Source: Streptomyces bikiniensis
GTDB taxonomy: Bacteria; Actinomycetota; Actinomycetes; Streptomycetales; Streptomycetaceae
DNA: 64,000 bases
Assembly: GCA_000716465.1 (NCBI GenBank)
Contig: JNWL01000001.1
Span: forward strand, 422,559-486,558
Reading direction: 5' to 3'
A program made the position numbers and the translations under genes. Of this stretch, positions 54,384 to 63,779 are shown one piece after another. Each line of letters opens with the position of its first letter. The first letter of the stretch is position 1. The notes under the pieces were generated by a model. The model saw only the letters and a list, made by a program, of their open reading frames with translations, had not been told where the DNA came from and searched no databases.

Positions 54384-55529
54384 ATGAGCCATCGACCCAG
54401 CTCCGGCCTGGCCGCCGTGAGCACCGCCCTCCTGGCGATGAGCCGCCACCTGGAGGTCCGCGACGTCCTCAAGACGATCGTGGCCTCGGCCCGCGAGCTC
54501 CTCGACGCCGAGTACGCGGCCCTCGGCGTCCCCGACGACCACGGCGGCTTCGCCCAGTTCGTGGTCGACGGCGTCAGCGACGAGCAGTGGCGGGCGATCG
54601 GCCCGCTGCCCCGCCAGCACGGCATCCTCGCCTCGATGCTCCACAAGGCCGAGCCCGAGCGGCTCGCCGACGTCCGCGAGGACCCCCGCTTCGAGGGCTG
54701 GCCCGCCGCCCACCCCGAGATGTCCGACTTCATCGGCCTGCCCGTCCGGGACGGCGACGAGATCATCGGCGCCCTCTTCCTCGCCAACAAGCGCTGCCCC
54801 AGGGAGGACGGCCGCTGCGGCTTCACCGCCGACGACGAGGCCCTGCTCTCGATCCTCGCCCAGCACGCCGCCATCGCCCTCACCAACGCGCGCCTGTACG
54901 AGCGCAGCCGCGAACTCACCATCGCCGAGGAGCGCTCCCGCCTCGCCCACGAGCTGCACGACGCCGTCAGCCAGAAGCTGTTCTCGCTCCGGCTGACCGC
55001 CCAGGCCGCCGCCGCCCTCGTGGACCGCGACCCGGTCCGCGCCAAGGGCGAGCTCCAGCAGGTCGCCGCGCTCGCCGCCGAGGCCGCCGACGAGCTGCGC
55101 GCCGCCGTCGTCGAGCTGCGCCCCGCCGCCCTGGACGAGGACGGCCTCGTCCACACCCTGCGCACCCAGATCCAGGTCCTGGACCGCGCCCACTCCGCCC
55201 GGGTCACCTTCGAGAGCCCCGGCGTCCGCGCCCTGCCGGCCGCCCAGGAGGAGGCCGTCCTCCGGGTCGCCCAGGAGGCCCTGCACAACGCCCTGCGGCA
55301 CGCGGACGCGAAGCTGGTCCGGGTCTCCCTCACCCGCGACGGCCGGGGCGCCCGGCTCACCGTCACCGACGACGGCAAGGGTTTCGACCCGCGTACGGTC
55401 CGCAGCGCCGGACGCCACCTCGGCCTGGTCTCCATGCGGGACCGGGCGGGCGGCGTCGGCGGACGGCTCACCGTGACCTCGGCCCCGGGCGAGGGCACCA
55501 CGATCGAGATGGAGGTCCCCGGTGGCTGA
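54384..55529 (+). CDS. GAF domain sensor histidine kinase (NarL/LuxR-type partner)
   Basis: A 381-residue cytoplasmic kinase without membrane segments. A GAF domain covers residues ~25-165, the HisKA_3 dimerisation helix has His189 in RLAHELHDAVSQKLFSLRL, and the HATPase_c domain has EALHNALRHADA, DDGKGFDP and GLVSMRDRAGGVGG. It phosphorylates the response regulator encoded in the overlapping next gene. The GAF ligand (redox, gas, cyclic nucleotide) cannot be told from sequence. Confidence 0.94.
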   Translation: MSHRPSSGLAAVSTALLAMSRHLEVRDVLKTIVASARELLDAEYAALGVPDDHGGFAQFVVDGVSDEQWRAIGPLPRQHGILASMLHKAEPERLADVREDPRFEGWPAAHPEMSDFIGLPVRDGDEIIGALFLANKRCPREDGRCGFTADDEALLSILAQHAAIALTNARLYERSRELTIAEERSRLAHELHDAVSQKLFSLRLTAQAAAALVDRDPVRAKGELQQVAALAAEAADELRAAVVELRPAALDEDGLVHTLRTQIQVLDRAHSARVTFESPGVRALPAAQEEAVLRVAQEALHNALRHADAKLVRVSLTRDGRGARLTVTDDGKGFDPRTVRSAGRHLGLVSMRDRAGGVGGRLTVTSAPGEGTTIEMEVPGG

Positions 55530-56166
55530 CAAGCCCATCCGCGTCCTGCTGGTGGACGACCACCAGGTCGTCCGCCGAGGCCTGCGCACCTTCCTGGAGG
55601 TGCAGGACGACATAGAGGTCGTGGGGGAGGCCGGCGACGGCGACGAGGGCGTCGCCCGCGCCGAGGAACTCCGCCCCGACGTGGTCCTCATGGACGTGAA
55701 GATGCCCGGTACGGACGGGATCGAGGCCCTGAGGCGGCTCCGCGGGCTCGCCAACCCCGCCAGGGTCCTGATCGTCACCAGCTTCACCGAGCAGCGAACG
55801 GTCGTCCCGGCCCTCCGCGCCGGCGCCTCCGGATACGTCTACAAGGACATCGACCCCGACGCCCTGGCCGGCGCGATCCGCTCCGTCCACGCCGGACACG
55901 TCCTGCTCCAGCCCGAGGTCGCCGGCGCGCTCCTCTCCCCGGACGACTCCCACGGCGGTACGGGCCGGGGGCCGTCCCTCACCGAACGGGAGCGGGAGGT
56001 CCTCGGCCTGATCGCGGACGGGCGCTCCAACCGCGAGATCGCCCGCGCCCTCGTCCTCTCCGAGAAGACGGTCAAGACGCACGTCTCGAACATCCTGATG
56101 AAGCTCGACCTCGCGGACCGCACCCAGGCGGCCCTCTGGGCGGTGCGCCACGGCCTCACCCGCTGA
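55522..56166 (+). CDS. NarL/LuxR family response regulator
   Basis: A 214-residue regulator with a receiver domain (DDH at residues 12-14, phospho-acceptor Asp58 in VLMDVKMPG, Lys in YVYKDI). The LuxR helix-turn-helix has LTEREREVLGLIADGRSNREIARALVLSEKTVKTHVSNILMKL. It starts at GTG 55522 inside the kinase gene (8-nt overlap). Confidence 0.95.
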   Translation: MADKPIRVLLVDDHQVVRRGLRTFLEVQDDIEVVGEAGDGDEGVARAEELRPDVVLMDVKMPGTDGIEALRRLRGLANPARVLIVTSFTEQRTVVPALRAGASGYVYKDIDPDALAGAIRSVHAGHVLLQPEVAGALLSPDDSHGGTGRGPSLTEREREVLGLIADGRSNREIARALVLSEKTVKTHVSNILMKLDLADRTQAALWAVRHGLTR

Positions 56167-56319
56167 CGCGCCCCCCGTGCGCGCCGGGCGCACGACCGTT
56201 CACCCCTTCATACCGTCGTGTGTACGTCCCCCGTTCGGCGCAACCTCCCGGGGAGCGGGGCGTTCTCCAGGGCATGCTGCGGCGGATCGCCCGCAGTGAT
56301 GACCAGGAGGAATCACCAA

Positions 56320-56559
56320 GTGAACAAGTTCAAGAAGGCCGCTGCCCTCACCATGGTCACCGGTGGCATCGTCGCCGCCGGTGCGGGCGTCGCCTCCGCC
56401 GACGCGGGTGCCGAGGCCGCGGCCGTCCACTCCCCGGGCGTCGCCTCCGGCAACGCGGTGCAGGTCCCGGTCCACGTCCCCGTGAACGTCTCCGGCAACA
56501 CGGTCAACGTGATCGGCCTGCTCAACCCGGCCTTCGGCAACGGCGCCGTCAACGACTGA
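56320..56559 (+). CDS. chpE: Short chaplin, ChpE type
   Basis: A 79-residue precursor with a 27-residue signal peptide ending VASA and one chaplin domain (SPGVASGNAVQVPVHVPVNVSGNTVNVIGLLNPAFGN). The two Cys of most chaplins are absent, as in ChpE. Chaplins form amyloid-like films on aerial hyphae and spores. GTG 56320 follows AGGAGG at ideal spacing; an ATG 9 codons earlier is unlikely. Confidence 0.93.
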   Translation: MNKFKKAAALTMVTGGIVAAGAGVASADAGAEAAAVHSPGVASGNAVQVPVHVPVNVSGNTVNVIGLLNPAFGNGAVND

Positions 56560-56580
56560 CCCGCCGCCGAACGCCCCCGC

Positions 56581-56620
56581 CCCCCGGACGATCCCCCCGG
56601 GGGCCGGGGGTTTCCCTTTT
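56581..56620 (+). terminator. Terminator after chpE
   Basis: CCCCCGG, CCCCCCGGGGG and CCGGGGG can form a strong stem followed by TTTCCCTTTT, one of the few T-rich tails in the window. Confidence 0.7.
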
Positions 56621-56625
56621 CCCCA

Positions 56626-56942
56626 CCGACCACAGCGGCTCCGCCGACCAGAGCCGCCGCGCCGACCACAGCGGCTCCGCCCACCAGAGCCGCCGCGCCG
56701 ACCCCGCCCCGGGCCTCAGAACCCCCGGTCCCGCTCCCGTTCCTCCACGTACGCGTTGTAGGCGGCGACCTGCGCCCGCCGCGCCACCCGCTCCACCGGC
56801 CGCAGCGCCTCCCCCCGCGCCGCCCCCGGGCCTCAGAACCCTCGGTCCCGCTCCCGTTCCTCCACGTACGCGTTGTAGGCGGCGACCTGCGCCCGCCGCG
56901 CCACCCGCTCCACCGGCCGCAGCGCCTCCCCCCGCGCCGCCG
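56626..56942. repeat. Nested tandem duplications: 36 bp x2 and 117 bp x2
   Basis: A 36-bp unit beginning CCGACCACAGCGGCTCCGCC occurs at 56626 and 56662. A 117-bp unit occurs at about 56709-56825 and 56826-56942 with one mismatch near 56842. Each 117-bp unit contains on the minus strand the same C-terminal coding stretch ending in ERERDRGF and a TGA (56716 and 56833). Both unit lengths are multiples of three. Confidence 0.9.
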
Positions 56943-57496
56943 CCCACCTCCGACCGCGCCCGGTACGCCTCCCGCGCCACCTCCACCGCCGGGCCCGAGG
57001 CCGCCACGTCGAGCCGGGTCAGCACCGCCGTCGCGTCCCGCAGCGCCTCCGCCAGCTCCCGTTCCGCCTCGCCGAGCGACGGCACGTCCGCCGGCGGCGC
57101 CTCCCGCACCGCGAGACAGCGCCACACCACCTCCACGTGCACGTCCCCCGCCGGACCCGCCTCCGAGACCTCCGGCACGAGACCGTACGGCGCGCCGAAG
57201 CCCACCACCGCCTCCTCCGCCTCCAACGCGCGCGCGTTGAAGTCCGGCGGCCCGCTCAGCCCCAGCGGATGGCCCGGCGCCGGCAGCGCCACCCGCCACC
57301 CGGTCACCCCGAGCCGCCGCAGCCGCCCCAGGGCCAGCGTCAGCCCCACCGGCCCCGCCTCACCCGGCAGCCCCTCCACGCGGTGCACCGCGTCCTCCCC
57401 GACAATGGCCATGGCCGCCTCGTCCGGCGACACCGCCCCGGCCAGCAGGGCATTGCCCCAGGCGGCCAGACGTCCTGAGCGTGGTTCCGAAAGCAT
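56833..57496 (-). CDS. Conserved hypothetical protein with a probable 3' frameshift
   Basis: The start is clear (GGGGGG before ATG 57496) and the first ~190 codons look normal, with WGNALLAGAVSPDEAAMAIVGED, RLGVTGWRVALPAPGHPLGL and AERELAEALRDATAV. In the run of G and GGC near 56935-56955 the frame slips by one. The natural C-terminus (RPVERVARRAQVAAYNAYVEE...GF, stop at 56833) is in a different frame from the N-terminus. The uncorrected frame continues as Gly/Ala-rich nonsense through both 117-bp copies to about 56549 (315 codons). This is either a real lesion or a homopolymer sequencing error. Function unknown. Confidence 0.65.
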
Positions 57497-57632
57497 CCCC
57501 CCAGACTAAGGACTCGGGGGAAACACCAGGGCCTGTCCGGCCCGCTCCGGCGATAACGTAGGTTTTCCCCTGGACGCCGCGCCCGCCGGCGCAAGGCGAC
57601 GACACTCGACCGCAAGGGGAGACAACGCGCTC

Positions 57633-58430
<798 letters not shown>

Positions 58431-58500
58431 CCGGCCGGGCGCCGTGACCGCACAGCACCGCGCCCTGTCCCGGAAGCACCCGCCGCCCTACCATGAACGG

Positions 58501-58932
58501 GTGGACATCGACGCGTGGGTGTGGTGGCTGATCGTCGCGGTGGGACTCGGCATTCCCCTGGTCCTCACCGCGATGCCGGAGTTCGGCATGTTCTCCGTGG
58601 GGGCGGTCGCGGGAGCGGTGACCGCCGCCCTCGGCTTCGGCATCGTTCCCCAAGTACTCGTCTTCGTCGCCGTCTCCGTGGCGCTCATCGCGGTGGTACG
58701 CCCCCTCGCCGCCCGCCACCGGGGCGACGGACCCGGACTCTCCAGCGGCGTCGACGCCCTGAAGGGACGTCAGGCCGTCGTCCTGGAACGGATCGACGCC
58801 ACCGGCGGGGGCCGCATCAAACTCGCCGGAGAGGTCTGGTCCGCCCGCGCGCTCGACGCCGGACAGACCTTCGAACCGGGCGAACAGGTCGACGTCGTCG
58901 AGATCGACGGCGCTACCGCCGTGATCATGTGA
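58501..58932 (+). CDS. NfeD family membrane protein
   Basis: A 143-residue protein with transmembrane helices at about residues 7-25, 28-46 and 50-68 and a C-terminal OB-fold (LKGRQAVVLERIDATGGGRIKLAGEVWSARA...VEIDGATAVIM). NfeD proteins work with SPFH/flotillin-type proteins, and one is encoded 93 nt downstream. GTG 58501 directly precedes the first helix. Confidence 0.92.
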   Translation: MDIDAWVWWLIVAVGLGIPLVLTAMPEFGMFSVGAVAGAVTAALGFGIVPQVLVFVAVSVALIAVVRPLAARHRGDGPGLSSGVDALKGRQAVVLERIDATGGGRIKLAGEVWSARALDAGQTFEPGEQVDVVEIDGATAVIM

Positions 58933-59025
58933 CCGAACCTCGCCCATGACGTTCCGGCGTCTGCGAGACTCGATCATCGAAAGCAAACCGGCAGTCAACC
59001 GGCAGCGAAGGGCACGGGGAACACG

Positions 59026-59964
59026 ATGTCAGCAGTCATCATCGTCCTGATCATTCTGGTGGTGCTCGTCTTCATCGCCCTGATCAAGACGATCCAGGTC
59101 ATCCCGCAGGCGAGCGCGGCGATCGTCGAGCGCTTCGGCCGCTACACCCGCACGCTCAACGCCGGACTGAACATCGTCGTCCCGTTCATCGACTCCATCC
59201 GCAACCGGATCGACCTGCGCGAACAGGTCGTCCCCTTCCCGCCGCAGCCGGTCATCACCCAGGACAACCTGGTCGTGAACATCGACACGGTCATCTACTA
59301 CCAGGTCACCGACGCCCGGGCCGCCACCTACGAGGTCGCCAGCTACATCCAGGCCATCGAGCAGCTCACCGTCACCACCCTCCGCAACATCATCGGCGGC
59401 ATGGACCTGGAGCGGACCCTCACCTCCCGCGAGGAGATCAACGCGGCCCTGCGCGGCGTCCTCGACGAGGCCACCGGCAAGTGGGGCATCCGCGTCAACC
59501 GCGTCGAGCTCAAGGCGATCGAGCCCCCGACCTCCATCCAGGACTCGATGGAGAAGCAGATGCGCGCCGAGCGCGACAAGCGCGCCGCCATCCTCACCGC
59601 CGAGGGCACACGCCAGTCCGCGATCCTCACCGCCGAGGGCGAGAAGCAGTCGCAGATCCTCCGCGCCGAGGGCGAGGCCAAGGCCGCCGCGCTGCGCGCC
59701 GAGGGCGAGGCCCAGGCCGTCCGCACGGTCTTCGAGGCCATCCACGCCGGCGACCCCGACCAGAAGCTCCTCTCCTACCAGTACCTCCAGATGCTCCCGA
59801 AGATCGCCGAGGGCGACGCCAACAAGCTCTGGATCGTGCCCAGCGAGATCGGCGACGCCCTCAAGGGCCTCTCCGGCGCCTTCGGAAACATCGGCTCGGG
59901 CGCCCCCGGCTTCAACACCAAGACGGGCGCGCCCGAAAGGCGAGACGAACCGCCGGTTGACTGA
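59026..59964 (+). CDS. SPFH domain/band 7 family protein (QmcA/stomatin type)
   Basis: A 312-residue protein with one N-terminal helix (VIIVLIILVVLVFIALIK) and the band-7 domain (IVERFGRYTRTLNAGLNIVVPFIDSIRNRIDLREQVVPFPPQPVITQDNLVV...). A helical coiled-coil region follows with EGTRQSAILTAEGEKQSQILRAEGEAKAAAL. It forms membrane-associated oligomers and probably works with the NfeD protein upstream. It resembles E. coli QmcA. Confidence 0.94.
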   Translation: MSAVIIVLIILVVLVFIALIKTIQVIPQASAAIVERFGRYTRTLNAGLNIVVPFIDSIRNRIDLREQVVPFPPQPVITQDNLVVNIDTVIYYQVTDARAATYEVASYIQAIEQLTVTTLRNIIGGMDLERTLTSREEINAALRGVLDEATGKWGIRVNRVELKAIEPPTSIQDSMEKQMRAERDKRAAILTAEGTRQSAILTAEGEKQSQILRAEGEAKAAALRAEGEAQAVRTVFEAIHAGDPDQKLLSYQYLQMLPKIAEGDANKLWIVPSEIGDALKGLSGAFGNIGSGAPGFNTKTGAPERRDEPPVD

Positions 59965-60062
59965 CACGTACACGTAATTCTCGTGCATGATCGGTACGAG
60001 CCCCTCGACCCCGGCGACCCCGGAGCGGGGAGGCGATCCACCGATCCTGTAAGGAGAAGGCG

Positions 60063-60830
60063 TTGTCCCTCTGGGAAGCCCTGGCGGTCTTCGCCGCCGG
60101 CATCGGCGCCGGCACCATCAACACGATCGTGGGATCGGGAACGCTGATCACGTTCCCGGTCCTCCTCGCGACCGGACTGCCACCGATCACCGCCAACGTC
60201 TCCAACGCCCTCGGCCTCGTCCCCGGCTCCGTCAGCGGCGCCATCGGCTACCGCCGCGAACTCAAGGGCCAGAAGAAGCGCGTCCTCCGCCTCGGCGCCG
60301 CCGCCCTCGCCGGCGGCCTCGTCGGCGCGATCCTGCTCCTCGCCCTCCCGTCCGACGCCTTCGACGCGATCGTCCCCGTCCTCATCGGACTCGCCCTCGT
60401 CCTGGTCCTCCTCCAGCCCCGCATCGCGGCGGCCGTGCAGCGCCGACGCGAGCGGACCGGGTCCGAGGCACACCCCGACGGCGGCCCCGCCCTCCTCGTC
60501 GGCCTCCTCCTCGCCAGCATGTACGGCGGGTACTTCGGCGCCGCCCAGGGCGTCCTCTACCTCTCCCTCATGGGCCTGCTGCTCCACGACGACCTCCAGC
60601 GCGTCAACGCCGTCAAGAACATCCTCGGAGCCCTCGTCAACGGCGTCGCCGCCGTCTTCTTCCTCTTCGTGGCGGAGTTCGACTGGACGGCCGTCCTGCT
60701 CATCGCCGTCGGCTCCACGATCGGCGGCCAGCTCGGCGCCAAGGTCGGCCGCAGGCTCTCGCCCGCCGTCCTGCGCGGGGTGATCATCGCCGTCGGCGTC
60801 GTCGCCATCCTCCAACTGACCCTCAAGTGA
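60063..60830 (+). CDS. TSUP family (TauE/SafE) transporter
   Basis: A 255-residue protein of about eight helices with the duplicated TSUP pattern: GIGAGTINTIVGSGTLITFPVLL near the N-terminus and MYGGYFGAAQGVLYLSLMG in the second half. The family carries sulfite, sulfonates or other organic anions. TTG 60063 follows AAGGAGAAGG, which fixes this start. Confidence 0.9.
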   Translation: MSLWEALAVFAAGIGAGTINTIVGSGTLITFPVLLATGLPPITANVSNALGLVPGSVSGAIGYRRELKGQKKRVLRLGAAALAGGLVGAILLLALPSDAFDAIVPVLIGLALVLVLLQPRIAAAVQRRRERTGSEAHPDGGPALLVGLLLASMYGGYFGAAQGVLYLSLMGLLLHDDLQRVNAVKNILGALVNGVAAVFFLFVAEFDWTAVLLIAVGSTIGGQLGAKVGRRLSPAVLRGVIIAVGVVAILQLTLK

Positions 60831-60837
60831 CACGGAA

Positions 60838-60867
60838 GGGCCCGCCTCCCACCGGGGAGACGGGCCC
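60838..60867 (+). terminator. Terminator after the TSUP gene
   Basis: GGGCCCGCCTCCC (60838-60850) and GGGAGACGGGCCC (60855-60867) pair with one mismatch. They lie between convergent genes. Confidence 0.8.
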
Positions 60868-60899
60868 TCGCATACGGATCGAATCCGCGGGTACGCGGA

Positions 60900-61406
60900 C
60901 TACGCGGCCGAGTTCGCCAGCCACTCCGGCAGCGCGGACCGCTCGCTCGCCCGCAGCGCGAGCAGCATCGCGTCCGCCGGGGTCGGCTCGAACGGCTGGT
61001 GCAGCAGCGGCATCCCCGCCTGCTCCGGCGTCCGGTCGGCCTTGCGGTGGTTGTCCTCGGCACAGGACGCCACCGTGTTCAGCCAGGTGTCCTCGCCCCC
61101 CTGGGCCCTCGGCACGACGTGGTCGACCGTGGTCGCCCGCTTCCCGCAGTACGCGCACCGGTGCTGGTCCCGGACCAGCACCCCCCGTCTCGACCACGGG
61201 GCCTGTCTTCGGAAGGGCACCCGGACGTACCGGCAGAGTCTGATCACCCGGGGCACCGGCAGATCGACGGCGGCACCGCGCACCCGCAGCTCGGGATGGG
61301 CCTGCTCGACGACGGCCTTGTCCTGCAGCACGAGCACCACCGCACGGTTCAGAGTGACCGTCGAAAGCGGCTCGAAGCTCGCGTTGAGTACCAGCGTGTC
61401 CCGCAT
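60900..61406 (-). CDS. HNH endonuclease family protein
   Basis: A 168-residue protein. The N-terminal part (TLVLNASFEPLSTVTLNRAVVLVLQDKAVV) and the HNH core (CAYCGKRATTVDHVVPRAQGGEDTWLNTVASCAEDNHRKADRTPEQAGM) carry the CxxC pair, the DHVVP catalytic His and the second zinc pair (C, H/N). This single-copy type is conserved across Actinobacteria. Target unknown. ATG 61406 follows GGGAGGTGG. Confidence 0.93.
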   Translation of the reverse strand: MRDTLVLNASFEPLSTVTLNRAVVLVLQDKAVVEQAHPELRVRGAAVDLPVPRVIRLCRYVRVPFRRQAPWSRRGVLVRDQHRCAYCGKRATTVDHVVPRAQGGEDTWLNTVASCAEDNHRKADRTPEQAGMPLLHQPFEPTPADAMLLALRASERSALPEWLANSAA

Positions 61407-61518
61407 GTTGCCCACCTCCCGTGTGCCGGCCCGGCCCCCCGTACGGGACTTCGGGCTTGGATCAACGATGGCCGGGCCGGCCGGGTCGGACAACGCAATT
61501 TCTCGCGAAACAAAAGGT

Positions 61519-61553
61519 GCCCGCTTCTGATCTCTCCAAGACCAGAAGCGGGC
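61519..61553 (-). terminator. Rho-independent terminator after the PEBP gene
   Basis: GCCCGCTTCTG and CAGAAGCGGGC form a perfect 11-bp stem. On the minus strand it follows the PEBP stop and is trailed by CCTTTTGTTT. Confidence 0.85.
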
Positions 61554-61570
61554 AAACAACAAACGAACGA

Positions 61571-62110
61571 TCAGCCCGCGGCAGGAGCCGCGTACTCACC
61601 GACCAACTGCGCACGGCCCAGCGTGTGGAACCGCAGATTGAAACCGACCACCGCCGGCGAGGCGTCGGCGTCCGGCCCCAGCTTCTCGCTGTCCACCGCG
61701 TACACCGTGAAGACGTAACGGTGCGCCGGATCCCCCTCCGGGGGAGCCGCGCCGCCGAACTCCTTCGCGCCGTAGTCGTTGCGGGCGTGCACGGCACCGG
61801 CCGGCAGCCCCTCGAACGCACCCGAACCGGCCCCGGCCGGCAGCTCCGTCACCGACGCCGGGATGTCGAACAGCACCCAGTGCCAGAACCCGCTGCCCGT
61901 CGGGGCGTCCGGATCGAAGCAGGTGACGGCGAAGCTCTTGGTCTCCGCCGGGAAACCCTCCCACCGCAGCTGCGGCGAGGCGTTCCCCTCCGCGTACACC
62001 TGAGCGTCCTTCAGGACCCCGCCCGGCGCGATGTCGTCGCTCACCACCGTGAACGCCGCCACCGGCGGATGGAAGTCGTGGGGGAGCGGCGCCCTCTTGC
62101 CCTCGGACAC
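61571..62110 (-). CDS. YbhB/YbcL family Raf kinase inhibitor-like (PEBP) protein
   Basis: A 179-residue phosphatidylethanolamine-binding-protein fold. Motifs are [41 protein letters not shown] (anion pocket) and [20 protein letters not shown]. Bacterial members are cytoplasmic, and their role is mostly unknown. The start is GTG 62110. The 84-bp gap to the next gene shows no special feature. Confidence 0.92.
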   Translation of the reverse strand: MSEGKRAPLPHDFHPPVAAFTVVSDDIAPGGVLKDAQVYAEGNASPQLRWEGFPAETKSFAVTCFDPDAPTGSGFWHWVLFDIPASVTELPAGAGSGAFEGLPAGAVHARNDYGAKEFGGAAPPEGDPAHRYVFTVYAVDSEKLGPDADASPAVVGFNLRFHTLGRAQLVGEYAAPAAG

Positions 62111-62194
62111 GTAGAAACCCTCCGTATCGCCCGTCGCCGCCGCGGCACTCCTGCCTCGCGGCCCGACGGCCCCGGCGGCCTTACGGACCCGAGC

Positions 62195-62977
62195 CTAGAG
62201 CCAGTTGCGACGGCCGCCGACCTCGGCGAGCCACTGGTTCAGGTAAGCCGCCCAATCGGTGGTGTGGAAGTCGTGCAGCCCCACCTTGAAGGACCGGTAG
62301 GAGTCGCTGCCCTCGGTGAACAGACCCGGCTTCTTGTCCATCTCCAGGACGACGTCCATCTCGCGGTCGTCGGCGACGAAGCTGACCTCGACCTGGTTCA
62401 GGCCGTGGTACTGCTGCGGCGCGAAGAACTCGATCTCCTGGTAGAAGGGCAGCTTCTGCCGCGTCCCCCGGATGTGCCCCCGCTCCATGTCCGCGCTCTT
62501 GAAGCGGAAGCCCAGCTGGAGGAAGGCGTCCAGGATCGCCTGCTGCGCCGGCAGCGGGTGCACGTTGATCGGGTCCAGGTCGCCGGAGTCCACGGCGCGC
62601 GCGATCTCCAGCTCCGTGGTCACGCCGATGTTCATGCCGTGCAGCTGCTGCCCCGACACGGCGGTGATCGGCGTCTCCCACGGGATCTCCAGGCCGAACG
62701 GCACCACGTGCACCGCGCCGGCCTGCACCTGGAAGGCCCCGCCGAGGCGCACCTTCACGAACTCGATGTCCTGCTTCTGCTCCTGGTCGCCGCCCTCCAC
62801 CTCCACGCGCGCCTGGAGCCCGACGGACAGCCCCTCGATCTGCTGGTCGACGTTGCCGCCCTGGATCCGCACCTCGCCCTGGACGACCCCGCCCGGGACC
62901 ACGTTCTCCTCGGTGAGCACCGTCTCCACGGTGGCCCCGCCGGCACCCAGGCTCGCGAGCAGCTTCTTGAATCCCAT
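62195..62977 (-). CDS. Spo0M-like sporulation-control protein (arrestin fold)
   Basis: A 260-residue protein. It has the Spo0M pattern: MGFKKLLASLGAGGATVETVL, VVPGGVVQGEVRIQGGNVDQQIEGLSVGLQARV, VHVVPFGLEIPWETPITAVSGQ and the C-terminal DWAAYLNQWLAEVGGRRNW. Spo0M proteins have arrestin-like beta-sandwiches. ATG 62977 was chosen because AAGGAG lies at normal spacing; a GTG three codons earlier is too close to it. Confidence 0.9.
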   Translation of the reverse strand: MGFKKLLASLGAGGATVETVLTEENVVPGGVVQGEVRIQGGNVDQQIEGLSVGLQARVEVEGGDQEQKQDIEFVKVRLGGAFQVQAGAVHVVPFGLEIPWETPITAVSGQQLHGMNIGVTTELEIARAVDSGDLDPINVHPLPAQQAILDAFLQLGFRFKSADMERGHIRGTRQKLPFYQEIEFFAPQQYHGLNQVEVSFVADDREMDVVLEMDKKPGLFTEGSDSYRSFKVGLHDFHTTDWAAYLNQWLAEVGGRRNWL

Positions 62978-63064
62978 GGCTTTCACTCCTTCTCGGTCCT
63001 GACCCCTACATACGCGCGAAGACGGTAACCGGTTCCGCGCCGGTCCCCACTACGCTCGGACGCC

Positions 63065-63736
63065 ATGAACGAGAGCCCCGACCGTACGCCGCTCCCGCGG
63101 TCCTTCTTCGACCGTCCCGTCCTGGAGGTGGCCCCGGACCTCCTCGGGCGCACCCTCGTCCGCACCACGGAGGAAGGACGGATCGAGCTGCGCCTCACGG
63201 AGGTGGAGGCGTACGCCGGCGCGATCGACCCGGGCTCGCACGCCTTCCGGGGGCAGACGGCGCGCAACGCCGTCATGTTCGGCCCGCCCGGACACGCGTA
63301 CGTGTACTTCACCTACGGCATGTGGCACTGCCTCAACCTGGTGTGCGGCCCCGTGGGCAGCGCGAGCGGGGTCCTGCTGCGCGCGGGGGAGATCGTGAGC
63401 GGCGCCGAGCAGGCCCGCCCCCGCCGCCGCTCGGCCCGCAAGGACGAGGAGCTGGCCAAGGGCCCGGCGCGCCTGGCCACCGCCCTCGACGTCGCGCTCT
63501 CCCTGAACGGCGAGGACGCCTGCGCCGGCCCGGCCGCCCCGCTCGCCGTCCTCACCGGCACCCCGCCCGCCCCGGACCTGGTCCGCAGCGGCCCCCGCAC
63601 GGGGGTCGGCGGCGAAGGCGCCCCGCATCCCTGGCGCTTCTGGATCGACGGGGACCCCACGGTCAGCCCGTACCGCGCCCACACCCCCCGCAAGAGGAAC
63701 AAGGAGGGCCTTGACTCGGACCGACGAAGTGCGTAA
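63065..63736 (+). CDS. DNA-3-methyladenine glycosylase (AAG/MPG type)
   Basis: A 223-residue base-excision enzyme. The AAG motifs are [59 protein letters not shown] (with catalytic Glu and the intercalating Tyr region) and [10 protein letters not shown]. It removes alkylated purines. It is divergent from the Spo0M-like gene and is the last protein gene before the rRNA leader. Confidence 0.95.
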   Translation: MNESPDRTPLPRSFFDRPVLEVAPDLLGRTLVRTTEEGRIELRLTEVEAYAGAIDPGSHAFRGQTARNAVMFGPPGHAYVYFTYGMWHCLNLVCGPVGSASGVLLRAGEIVSGAEQARPRRRSARKDEELAKGPARLATALDVALSLNGEDACAGPAAPLAVLTGTPPAPDLVRSGPRTGVGGEGAPHPWRFWIDGDPTVSPYRAHTPRKRNKEGLDSDRRSA

Positions 63737-63779
63737 TGTGGCCCGAGCCGCTGGACCAGGGCCTGCTTGTTCAAGCACC

